This document shows positions 1-4,586 of a DNA stretch of 7,296 nt, one piece after another. Each line of letters starts with the position of its first letter. Position 1 is the first letter of the stretch. Below the pieces are notes generated by a model. The model worked only from the letters and a program-made list of their open reading frames with translations, ran no database searches and was not told the origin of the DNA. Both the position numbers and the translations under genes were made by a program. Source of the stretch: an uncultured Bacteroidales bacterium (GTDB lineage: Bacteria > Bacteroidota > Bacteroidia > Bacteroidales > Paludibacteraceae); NCBI GenBank assembly GCA_937901025.1, contig CALCGR010000078.1, positions 1 to 7,296 on the forward strand, in the 5' to 3' direction.

Positions 1-16
1 AATTTATAGTACGGCC

Positions 17-38
17 ATCCTACGGAGATCCTACGGAG
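17..38. repeat. 11-bp tandem direct repeat, two copies
   Basis: ATCCTACGGAG occurs twice back to back (17-27 and 28-38). A partial TACGG at about 10-14 suggests the array may extend to the left, beyond the window. Read on the other strand the unit contains CCGTAGG. No function can be assigned. It lies just upstream of a transposase gene, so a link to that element is possible but unproven. Confidence 0.75.
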
Positions 39-99
39 TGGTCGCGGTGAAAGAGGGGGGAAAGAAAGGTTATTTTTTTTCACTTTTTTTTGTCATGTA

Positions 100-130
100 T
101 TGCATATGTGGAAAATTTTTTGTACCTTTG
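100..130 (+). promoter_or_regulatory. Bacteroidetes-type promoter of the transposase gene
   Basis: The -7 box TACCTTTG (123-130) matches the Bacteroidetes consensus TAnnTTTG exactly. A -33 TTG lies at 100-102 with a 20-bp spacer. Transcription should start near 136-138, leaving a leader of about 85 nt before the ATG at 223. Confidence 0.75.
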
Positions 131-166
131 CGGTCGCTTAGCAATCGCAATTTTTGTTTTATTGGC

Positions 167-183
167 CTCGCATTGAATGCGAG
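167..183 (+). repeat. Perfect palindrome in the transposase leader
   Basis: The arms CTCGCATT (167-174) and AATGCGAG (176-183) flank a single G. In RNA this gives a 7-bp stem with a 3-nt loop in the 5' leader, about 40 nt before the start codon. It could be a leader hairpin, an operator for autoregulation, or a site recognised by the encoded hairpin-binding transposase. The sequence does not decide between these. Confidence 0.6.
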
Positions 184-222
184 AGTCAAAACGACAAAAA
201 AGAAAGAAACACCAACCTCACG

Positions 223-1176
223 ATGGAACAGACTAATCAATGGCATTGGCAACCGTATGGGACTAAGTGGCACGGCAAGGGTGTTTACCATATCACCCTC
301 TCTACCGCCAATCACCAACCGCTATTAGGGAAGTTGATTATTCCTGAGCGGGATGGCGTTAGGGTCCCGGAGGAGGCTTTTGTGGAGCGAAGCGAATTAG
401 GGAAGGGTGTGATTGATAGTTTGTACCGCATGCAACAACTTCATGAGGACGTTAAGCCGTTAGCTTACGCATTGATGCCGACGCATGTGCACGTAGTGTT
501 ACATATCACCACCGAGTTGCCCATCAGTGTTCGCAAATTGATGCAGGGGTTTTGGCAGGGGTGTAAGCAGTCGGCTTGGAGATTAGGGCTAAATGGGGGA
601 GAGGTTTTCCCGGAGCGCCCTTACGTGCGGACGATGTGGCGTAGGAAACAGCTAAATACGATGATACAGTACGTGCACCTCAATCCTCAGCGGAAAGCGG
701 TGCAAGAAGTGGAACCGGATAATTTTTTAGTGCAAGAGGGTATTGAACTTGGGGACATGGCTTGCCGCGGGGTGGGGAATATTAAATTGCTCTTTGAGCC
801 AAATCTTTTTCCGGTGCATGTGCATAAGGAGTGGGTTTGGGATGCGGAAAAAGGGAATGACCAGGCGTTGCGGGATTATAAGAACCGTTGCATCATAGAG
901 GCCCGCAATGGGGCGGTGTTAGTGGGGCCGTTTATCAATGAGCATGAGCGGCAGGTGTTGCAAGAGGCGTTGGCAGAGGGGGCGAGGGCTGTTTATATTT
1001 TGGATAACGGCTTGCCGAAGACGAGGACATACAAACCGAGTGGAGCTTATTTTGAGGCATGTAGAGAGGGGCGGGTGTTATTTCTTAGTCCGTGGGACTA
1101 TGATTCGCAAAAGAAACACTGCACTCGAGAGGAATGTATGGCGATGAACCAAATAGCAGAAGATATATGTAAATAA
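223..1176 (+). CDS. Y1 (HUH) REP-associated-type transposase with DprA/Smf-like C-terminal domain
   Basis: This 317-aa protein is a single-strand DNA nuclease/transposase of the IS200-like Y1 family, nearest to the RAYT group. The HUH motif is H88-V-H90 within LMPTHVHVVLHI, and the probable catalytic tyrosine is Y150 in the family signature YVHLNPQRKA. RAYTs act on REP hairpins, cutting and joining through a 5'-phosphotyrosine. RAYTs are often shorter. Here about 105 further residues (212-317) resemble the Rossmann-like part of DprA/Smf: G230-AVLVGP, then CREGRVLFLSP at 280-290, then TREECMAMNQIAE at 301-313. That assignment is by eye and less certain than the N-terminal one. An in-frame ATG at 154 exists, but the segment it adds contains the leader palindrome and has no family similarity, so ATG 223 is preferred. 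No second transposition gene or clear IS ends are visible, so this is probably a single-copy, domesticated-type RAYT. Confidence 0.85.
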   Translation: MEQTNQWHWQPYGTKWHGKGVYHITLSTANHQPLLGKLIIPERDGVRVPEEAFVERSELGKGVIDSLYRMQQLHEDVKPLAYALMPTHVHVVLHITTELPISVRKLMQGFWQGCKQSAWRLGLNGGEVFPERPYVRTMWRRKQLNTMIQYVHLNPQRKAVQEVEPDNFLVQEGIELGDMACRGVGNIKLLFEPNLFPVHVHKEWVWDAEKGNDQALRDYKNRCIIEARNGAVLVGPFINEHERQVLQEALAEGARAVYILDNGLPKTRTYKPSGAYFEACREGRVLFLSPWDYDSQKKHCTREECMAMNQIAEDICK

Positions 1177-1200
1177 TTAATCCCTTGCCCAAAACAACAC

Positions 1201-1238
1201 GCACTACCCATCCGTGAGGACCGGTAGTGCTCTTTTTT
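1201..1238 (+). terminator. Rho-independent terminator between convergent genes
   Basis: GCACTACC (1201-1208) pairs with GGTAGTGC (1223-1230). A small inner stem, TCC/GGA around GTGA (1211-1220), lies inside the loop. The hairpin is followed by a T run (1231-1238). It lies 24 nt after the transposase stop. On the other strand it is followed by only a weak T tract, so it may partly serve the convergent RhuM gene too. Confidence 0.8.
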
Positions 1239-1259
1239 CCTTATTTTACAAATTTATTT

Positions 1260-2129
1260 TCAATTTGCACGCAAAATCACCTCTTTCTCCATCTCCATCT
1301 TCGAGAATGCAAAGAGTTTCTTACCTAAGTCCTTAATAGACGCTCCAATATGATAAACAGTATCGTCAATAATCAAGAACCTGTCGTGAATGTTCTTCGT
1401 CTGTTTAACCTCTATGGGGCGATATTGAGCATTGTGCTTATCTATATCCAGTTGCGTTGTCTTGCTGATGGCTTGTGTATAGATAGCCGCACACACGCCT
1501 TGGGCGCGCTTATCTAATAAGGTAAACACACTCTCATCAATGTAGTTATCTATCAATATGAGGGACTTCGTTGCAGACTTGACCAAATCCGAAGCAAAGG
1601 CATACGCATCAAAGATCTGCCCCTCGTAGAACACTCCTTCCTTCGGAGGCAAGGAGGTGCGGATAAAGAAGTCAATCTTGTCCTGATGCTCCGCTAATAT
1701 ACGCCCTTGTTGTGCGAATCCTCTATCTACCTTTTCTTCCAACGCTAACAGTCGTTGATTGACCGCATAGCCGCGAAGCATGTAGTCTTTGAGAATCTTA
1801 TTTGCCCATTGGCGAAATTGAATACCTCGCTTTGTATTCACTCTAAAACCTATAGAAATGATAGCATCTAAATTATAATAGGTAATCAAACGTGATATTT
1901 GTCGATTCCCCTCTCTTCGAACTGTTCGGAAATTCCGAACGGTTGCCTCTTGCTCTAATTCATGCTGAGCATATATGTTCTTAATATGCTCACTAATATT
2001 TGCTTTGCTTGAAGCAAATAGTTCAACAATCTGTTGTTGGCTTAGCCACACCGTTTCATTTTCTACTCTTACTTCTAACTTCGTCAATTCATCCGGTTGA
2101 TAAAGTACAATTTCGTTTTGTTGTTCCAT
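1260..2129 (-). CDS. RhuM-family protein with C-terminal PLD-like domain
   Basis: This 289-aa protein belongs to the virulence RhuM family, named from Salmonella pathogenicity island 3. The family is widespread in accessory regions and its biochemical role is not established. The N-terminal part (about 8-125) has the family order: a segment like VWLSQQQIVELF with a helix-turn-helix-like stretch (28-52), then RQISRLITYYNLDAIISIGF and RGIQFRQWANKILKDY. This suggests DNA binding. A coiled-coil-like linker (about 125-155) leads to a C-terminal domain with H248-D-R-FLII-D255, an HxR(x4)D variant of the phospholipase D HxK(x4)D motif, followed by HIGASIKDLGKKLFAF. Only one such motif is present, so any nuclease would need a dimer or may be inactive. 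The ATG at 2129 is chosen over 2177 because the -7 promoter box falls inside the extra 16 codons. The protein is probably cytoplasmic. It is transcribed convergently to the transposase and divergently from the PutAbiC gene set. Confidence 0.85.
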   Translation of the reverse strand: MEQQNEIVLYQPDELTKLEVRVENETVWLSQQQIVELFASSKANISEHIKNIYAQHELEQEATVRNFRTVRREGNRQISRLITYYNLDAIISIGFRVNTKRGIQFRQWANKILKDYMLRGYAVNQRLLALEEKVDRGFAQQGRILAEHQDKIDFFIRTSLPPKEGVFYEGQIFDAYAFASDLVKSATKSLILIDNYIDESVFTLLDKRAQGVCAAIYTQAISKTTQLDIDKHNAQYRPIEVKQTKNIHDRFLIIDDTVYHIGASIKDLGKKLFAFSKMEMEKEVILRAN

Positions 2130-2158
2130 AGTTTTACCCTTTCTATTGAAAATCCGCT

Positions 2159-2167
2159 GCAAAGGTA
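2159..2167 (-). promoter_or_regulatory. -7 promoter element for the RhuM-family gene
   Basis: On the minus strand TACCTTTGC matches TAnnTTTG exactly, 29 nt before the ATG at 2129. No TTG is present at the expected -33 distance; the nearest is about 14 bp upstream. The promoter may be weak or depend on an activator. Its position supports the shorter protein start. Confidence 0.6.
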
Positions 2168-2214
2168 CAACAACCAACTGCCAACTTTAGGCAGCATGTA
2201 TAAAAAAACACAAA

Positions 2215-2244
2215 AAAATGCACTTTCGTTGGAAAATGCACTTT
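2215..2244. repeat. 12-bp direct repeat with 6-bp spacer
   Basis: AAAATGCACTTT occurs at 2215-2226 and 2233-2244. The 18-bp centre-to-centre spacing is not far from two helical turns and would suit a dimeric regulator. It lies upstream of the RhuM promoter and of the divergent operon promoter. No regulator can be named. Confidence 0.6.
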
Positions 2245-2256
2245 TTTATGTGGGGT

Positions 2257-2279
2257 GTAGAGGAGTAGAGGAGTAGAGG
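2257..2279. repeat. GTAGAGGA tandem repeat, nearly three copies
   Basis: The 8-bp unit GTAGAGGA repeats at 2257-2264 and 2265-2272, followed by GTAGAGG at 2273-2279. Such a short tandem array could vary in copy number by slippage. It runs directly into the small GC-rich hairpin at 2279-2291. Confidence 0.75.
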
Positions 2280-2301
2280 CAGTCCGGCTGCGGTCTTTTT
2301 T
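2279..2301 (+). other. Small GC-rich hairpin followed by six T residues
   Basis: GCAG (2279-2282) pairs with CTGC (2288-2291) around TCCGG, and six T residues follow at 2296-2301. It may be a weak terminator on the plus strand, though no plus-strand gene precedes it closely. Alternatively it may be a REP-like palindrome, since it follows GTAG repeats. Neither reading is well supported. Confidence 0.3.
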
Positions 2302-2303
2302 CT

Positions 2304-2353
2304 CATTTTTCTTGCAAAATAATATTTTTTTACATTTTCTTGCAAAAATATTT
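2304..2353 (+). repeat. Imperfect direct repeat abutting the operon promoter
   Basis: Two copies of a roughly 21-24 bp sequence, both containing CTTGCAAAA and then an A/T run ending in ATATTT, lie at 2304-2327 and 2333-2353. CTTGCAAAA starts at 2311 and at 2339, 28 bp apart. The second copy overlaps the -33 element. This could be a double operator, an UP-like element, or a duplicated promoter segment. Confidence 0.55.
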
Positions 2354-2383
2354 GCATAAACGGTAAAAAAGTATTATTTTTGC
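2351..2383 (+). promoter_or_regulatory. Strong Bacteroidetes-type promoter of the PutAbiC gene set
   Basis: The -33 TTTG is at 2351-2354 and the -7 box TATTTTTG is at 2375-2382. The spacer between TTG and TA is 20 bp, identical to that of the transposase promoter. Transcription should begin near 2389. No comparable promoter is visible between 2571 and 4587, so the downstream genes are probably read from here. Confidence 0.75.
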
Positions 2384-2390
2384 ACGATTT

Positions 2391-2494
2391 TACGTGTGCG
2401 TATGTGTTGCGCACGTACGCGGGCCTTAATAATATCATAGAAGAATACATTTGAAAGACACATCGAATAACTACCATGAGGAACGCATAGTTCC
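2391..2494 (+). promoter_or_regulatory. Structured 5' leader with two hairpins and a tiny ORF
   Basis: TACGTGTGCG (2391-2400) pairs with TGCGCACGTA (2408-2417) as a 10-bp stem with two G-U pairs and a 7-nt loop, right at the predicted 5' end of the transcript. A second hairpin, GGAAC/GTTCC, lies at 2480-2494. It overlaps a four-codon ORF, ATG AGG AAC GCA TAG (2476-2490). The leader is about 180 nt long. The first stem may stabilise the mRNA. No known riboswitch class is recognised. Confidence 0.5.
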
Positions 2495-2542
2495 CATTTA
2501 CATAAAACAGAAAGACACGAAAAACATATAATATTAACCACT

Positions 2543-2552
2543 TTTATTAACC
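2543..2552 (+). promoter_or_regulatory. TTTATTAACC leader motif before the 129-aa gene
   Basis: TTTATTAACC ends 18 nt before the ATG at 2571. The same 10-mer occurs at 2953-2962 and 3109-3118. It probably belongs to the AT-rich translation-start context used in Bacteroidetes in place of Shine-Dalgarno pairing. Confidence 0.45.
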
Positions 2553-2570
2553 ATTCATATGTAAATAATT

Positions 2571-2960
2571 ATGGAATGCTCACTGTCTCGTAATCAACGA
2601 ATAGAATCAATCGTGCGAAATAGCACAAATTGGGAGTGTAAGGAATCATCGACAAATAGAATAGATGTAACTTGGAAAAAGGATGGGTCGTTTATGAAAT
2701 ATGGGGTTGCTTCTATTGATGTTAGCCAAACGTTAAAACTTACAGTCTCGTATGCAACGAGATATGCTGCAGTACTGTCGGATGAGTTGATGGACACATT
2801 CATTAATAAATTTAAGAATAGTGTATGGCGTTCCATAGTATACGAATTGAATCAAGATGTAAGCACAAAGCTGTTGTTTAGAACAAAGCATATAAATACA
2901 GGCAAATTTATACATCAGTTAGACACTCAAAACTTAAATATGATTACCTCAATTTATTAA
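2571..2960 (+). CDS. Hypothetical protein, 129 aa
   Basis: I do not recognise the family. The protein is small and soluble, with no signal peptide or membrane segment. It appears mixed alpha/beta: a polar N-terminal part (1-30), a beta-rich middle with GVASIDVSQTLKLTVSY (45-61), then an amphipathic helical stretch around DELMDTFINKFKNSVWRSIVYEL (71-93) and a polar tail. It is the first gene after the strong promoter and its leader, which argues that it is real. An ATG-TAA minimal ORF (2559-2564) sits 6 nt before the chosen ATG, and the motif TTTATTAACC precedes it. A 19-nt gap leads to a 16-codon ORF, and the 93-aa gene and PutAbiC lie further on. It could be a partner or regulator of the PutAbiC protein, but nothing in its sequence shows this. 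Confidence 0.6.
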   Translation: MECSLSRNQRIESIVRNSTNWECKESSTNRIDVTWKKDGSFMKYGVASIDVSQTLKLTVSYATRYAAVLSDELMDTFINKFKNSVWRSIVYELNQDVSTKLLFRTKHINTGKFIHQLDTQNLNMITSIY

Positions 2961-2962
2961 CC
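2953..2962 (+). promoter_or_regulatory. Second copy of the TTTATTAACC leader motif
   Basis: This copy overlaps the stop codon of the 129-aa gene and ends 17 nt before the ATG at 2980, almost the same spacing as the first copy. The spacing suggests that a translation start was or is used at 2980. Confidence 0.4.
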
Positions 2963-2979
2963 TTTTTTTATTTATAGAT

Positions 2980-3030
2980 ATGGAAGAGATGATTCAAGCG
3001 TATGGTTATGTACATGAGGGAATATGCTAA
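2980..3030 (+). CDS. Possible 16-aa peptide or remnant of a lost gene
   Basis: The ORF reads MEEMIQAYGYVHEGIC and then TAA. It starts 19 nt after the stop of the 129-aa gene, with a TTTATTAACC motif at the spacing used by that gene. A second short ORF (3032-3073, 13 codons) follows. The initiation context looks genuine, but the product is too short to assign. It may be the surviving 5' end of a decayed gene, since about 135 nt without a gene follow. Confidence 0.25.
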   Translation: MEEMIQAYGYVHEGIC

Positions 3031-3108
3031 TATGAGCATCACTCGGATAATCAATAATCACTTTGTGATATAACAAAACTAAAACAAAATATTTTTAACA
3101 TAACAATC

Positions 3109-3118
3109 TTTATTAACC
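3109..3118 (+). promoter_or_regulatory. Third copy of the TTTATTAACC motif
   Basis: This copy is 61 nt upstream of the ATG at 3180 and 32 nt upstream of an ATG-TAG minimal ORF (3151-3156). Its spacing differs from the other two copies, so its role here is less clear. The surrounding stretch, 3031-3166, otherwise holds only a small ATCAC/GTGAT hairpin (3057-3069). Confidence 0.35.
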
Positions 3119-3166
3119 CTTTAAAATTAACAAATATTATTTCATTCCTCATGTAGAGGGGGACGG

Positions 3167-3172
3167 AAGGAG
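3167..3172 (+). promoter_or_regulatory. Perfect Shine-Dalgarno that fixes the start at 3180
   Basis: AAGGAG ends 7 nt before the ATG at 3180, an ideal spacing. A GTG at 3174 lies only 1 nt after it and cannot use it. A strong Shine-Dalgarno is unusual in Bacteroidetes and is absent from the other starts in this window. Confidence 0.7.
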
Positions 3173-3179
3173 AGTGACC

Positions 3180-3461
3180 ATGGACAGAATAATTTTATCA
3201 TCAGGAAAAATGCAACTCGGAGATCGCCAAGTGGATATGCATATTTACTATAATTATGGAGGCGGAGTTCGTCCTCATTATTCTTTTGATATTAACCCAC
3301 AAGTAAGAGATGAGCACCAACCAACCTTTCATATTGGTGAAACAATGATGGCAGATACTCTCGAAAATTTAATATTCCGTATAGATCTCTATCAAAGAGA
3401 GTTTCATCATATTGTTGAGCAGCGAGAGAATGATTTGTTTGAAAAATTACATATTGACTAA
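3180..3461 (+). CDS. Hypothetical protein, 93 aa
   Basis: The family is not recognised. The start at ATG 3180 is set by the Shine-Dalgarno at 3167-3172. The N-terminal half looks beta-rich, with IILSSGKMQLGDRQVDMHIYY followed by a glycine turn and RPHYSFDIN (about 3-40). The C-terminal half (about 56-90) is probably one long amphipathic helix around DTLENLIFRIDLYQREF. It has no signal peptide or membrane segment, so it should be cytoplasmic. The gene stops 43 nt before PutAbiC on the same strand with no terminator or promoter visible between them, so co-transcription is likely. Its initiation signal differs from its neighbours, which may reflect separate acquisition. It is a candidate partner, inhibitor or sensor for PutAbiC, by position only. 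Confidence 0.65.
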   Translation: MDRIILSSGKMQLGDRQVDMHIYYNYGGGVRPHYSFDINPQVRDEHQPTFHIGETMMADTLENLIFRIDLYQREFHHIVEQRENDLFEKLHID

Positions 3462-3472
3462 TATATACATTA

Positions 3473-3504
3473 ATTCAAAATACTAACTTTTAAATTTAAT
3501 CATT
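3473..3504 (+). promoter_or_regulatory. ACTAACTT leader element before PutAbiC
   Basis: The leader has TTCAAAAT, then ACTAACTT (3482-3489), then an A/T stretch, with the ATG exactly 23 nt after the start of ACTAACTT. The same arrangement and spacing recurs before the gene at 4587. It is probably a translation-start context. No TAnnTTTG promoter is seen here. Confidence 0.45.
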
Positions 3505-4545
3505 ATGAAAAAATTATTTGACAAACTGTTCACTTATTCTTCTCTTACCAAAATTGCAAGAACATGTATTATAGTTGCTCCAATATTTTTATTAGGATAT
3601 GTCGTAATGTTAGTTTTACACCATTATTGCCCCTTCTTTCATTTGTGGAGTATAACTAATTTTGGTGTAATGGGTGATTTTGTTGGGGGAGTAATTAGCA
3701 CTCTCTTCGCAATTGCAGCTGCCATGTATGTTATTAAAACCTATAAAAAACAATTACATGATAGAAAACTTCACCGATTTGAAGCAACATTTATGCGCAT
3801 GTTGGAATTACACAAACAAAATGTTTCAGAGATTAATATTAAATCAAGTATAGAGGTTCCTGCAGGACAAAACTATAATGGACGATATGCTTTCCCTATT
3901 ATGTATAAAGAATTAGCATTGATTTATGATGAAACAGGTAAAGCTATCGTTTCTTTCTTGCAGAATAATCCCCATATTCGATATAATCCTTGGCGCAATC
4001 CAGAGTTGATGATAGATTTAGCACATAAATTGTCATTTGGATTCTTTTTCTATGATGTAAATGGATATCAACTTACGAGAGATAAAAACGAAGCCTTATA
4101 TGATTTAACGGATGGCGTCGTACAGATATTAAAACAGAGTCCACAGATGAAGAATTATTTAAATCTAAGTCGCAACATTGTCTTAGGTCATTATTTTAGG
4201 CACTTATATAATATGGTTAAATTCGTGGATGATTCTAGATCACTACATGATTTCAAAGAAAGAGAAGACTATTGCAAACTCATACGTTCTCAGATGTCGG
4301 ACTATGAACAAATTGTTCTGTATTATGATACGCTTTCACCTCTTGGTGCTGCTTGGATCCAACCATTAGGAGTATCGGATGTGGAAAATATGAGTCTGTT
4401 ATGTAAGTATCGATTTGTAAAGAATTGCCCATGTTTCTTAAGCTATTTTGGGAAGGATCTCGGAAGCGTTTTTGCCGTTGAGGATAAGGCATGGAGAGCT
4501 AGGGGAGAAAGATTTTTTGAAACGGACTTAAGGATAGGAATATAA
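3505..4545 (+). CDS. PutAbiC-family putative phage abortive infection membrane protein
   Basis: This 346-aa protein fits the PutAbiC family, related to lactococcal AbiC, whose members are thought to stop phage spread by killing or arresting infected cells; the mechanism is not known. Two transmembrane helices lie at about 21-38 and 60-78, with the family motif GDFVGG at 57-62 between them. A cytoplasmic region follows, with FEATFMRMLELHKQNV at 92-107, HYFRHLYNMVKFVD at 229-242, and YCKLIRSQMSDYEQIVLYYD at 256-275. All are recognisable family positions, in family order. The length looks complete for the family. The gene is AT-rich compared with the transposase and the downstream exported protein. 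It is the last of a same-strand set starting at the promoter at 2351, preceded by two unknown small proteins. No terminator is visible in the 41 nt before the next gene. Confidence 0.8.
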   Translation: MKKLFDKLFTYSSLTKIARTCIIVAPIFLLGYVVMLVLHHYCPFFHLWSITNFGVMGDFVGGVISTLFAIAAAMYVIKTYKKQLHDRKLHRFEATFMRMLELHKQNVSEINIKSSIEVPAGQNYNGRYAFPIMYKELALIYDETGKAIVSFLQNNPHIRYNPWRNPELMIDLAHKLSFGFFFYDVNGYQLTRDKNEALYDLTDGVVQILKQSPQMKNYLNLSRNIVLGHYFRHLYNMVKFVDDSRSLHDFKEREDYCKLIRSQMSDYEQIVLYYDTLSPLGAAWIQPLGVSDVENMSLLCKYRFVKNCPCFLSYFGKDLGSVFAVEDKAWRARGERFFETDLRIGI

Positions 4546-4552
4546 TCAAACT

Positions 4553-4586
4553 TTCAAAATAATACTAACTTAAAATTTTAATTCTT
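4553..4586 (+). promoter_or_regulatory. ACTAACTT leader element before the exported protein gene
   Basis: TTCAAAAT, then ACTAACTT (4564-4571), then an A/T stretch lead to the ATG at 4587, with the same 23-nt spacing as before PutAbiC. A perfect A/T palindrome, TTAAAATTTTAA, lies at 4570-4581. No promoter consensus is found in this gap, so either the gene is reached by read-through or its promoter is divergent from the consensus. Confidence 0.45.

Larger units (their letters stand above)
2178..2570. other. Gene-free divergent control region
   Basis: About 390 bp between the RhuM-family gene and the PutAbiC gene set contain no convincing coding sequence. The region is very AT-rich. It holds a 12-bp direct repeat, an 8-bp tandem repeat, a small GC-rich hairpin with a T run, a paired direct repeat next to the promoter, one strong plus-strand promoter and a structured leader. 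Each is listed separately. Confidence 0.7.

Noticed and set aside
154..222. Longer transposase start at ATG 154
   Set aside because: The added residues are low-complexity, contain the leader palindrome, and have no family similarity; ATG 223 gives a normal N-terminus.
70..318. 82-codon minus-strand ORF across the transposase promoter
   Set aside because: It overlaps the promoter, leader palindrome and start of a well-supported gene; no protein-like features.
2130..2177. Longer RhuM start at 2177
   Set aside because: The TAnnTTTG promoter box at 2159-2167 lies inside it, so this ATG would be upstream of the transcript start.
2187..2477. 96-codon minus-strand ORF in the control region
   Set aside because: Its composition is that of translated A/T-rich repeats and it overlaps the plus-strand promoter, hairpin and direct repeats; no start context or family resemblance.
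1163..2572. Shared 15-mer ATATGTAAATAATTA at about 1165 and 2557
   Set aside because: It is pure A/T-rich sequence, one copy covers a stop codon; chance similarity is the simplest explanation.
2559..3156. ATG-TAA (2559-2564) and ATG-TAG (3151-3156) minimal start-stop ORFs as regulatory elements
   Set aside because: Such pairs are expected by chance in A/T-rich DNA; noted in the gene entries but not strong enough to stand alone.
3174..3179. GTG start at 3174 for the 93-aa gene
   Set aside because: It is only 1 nt after the Shine-Dalgarno AAGGAG, whereas ATG 3180 has ideal spacing.
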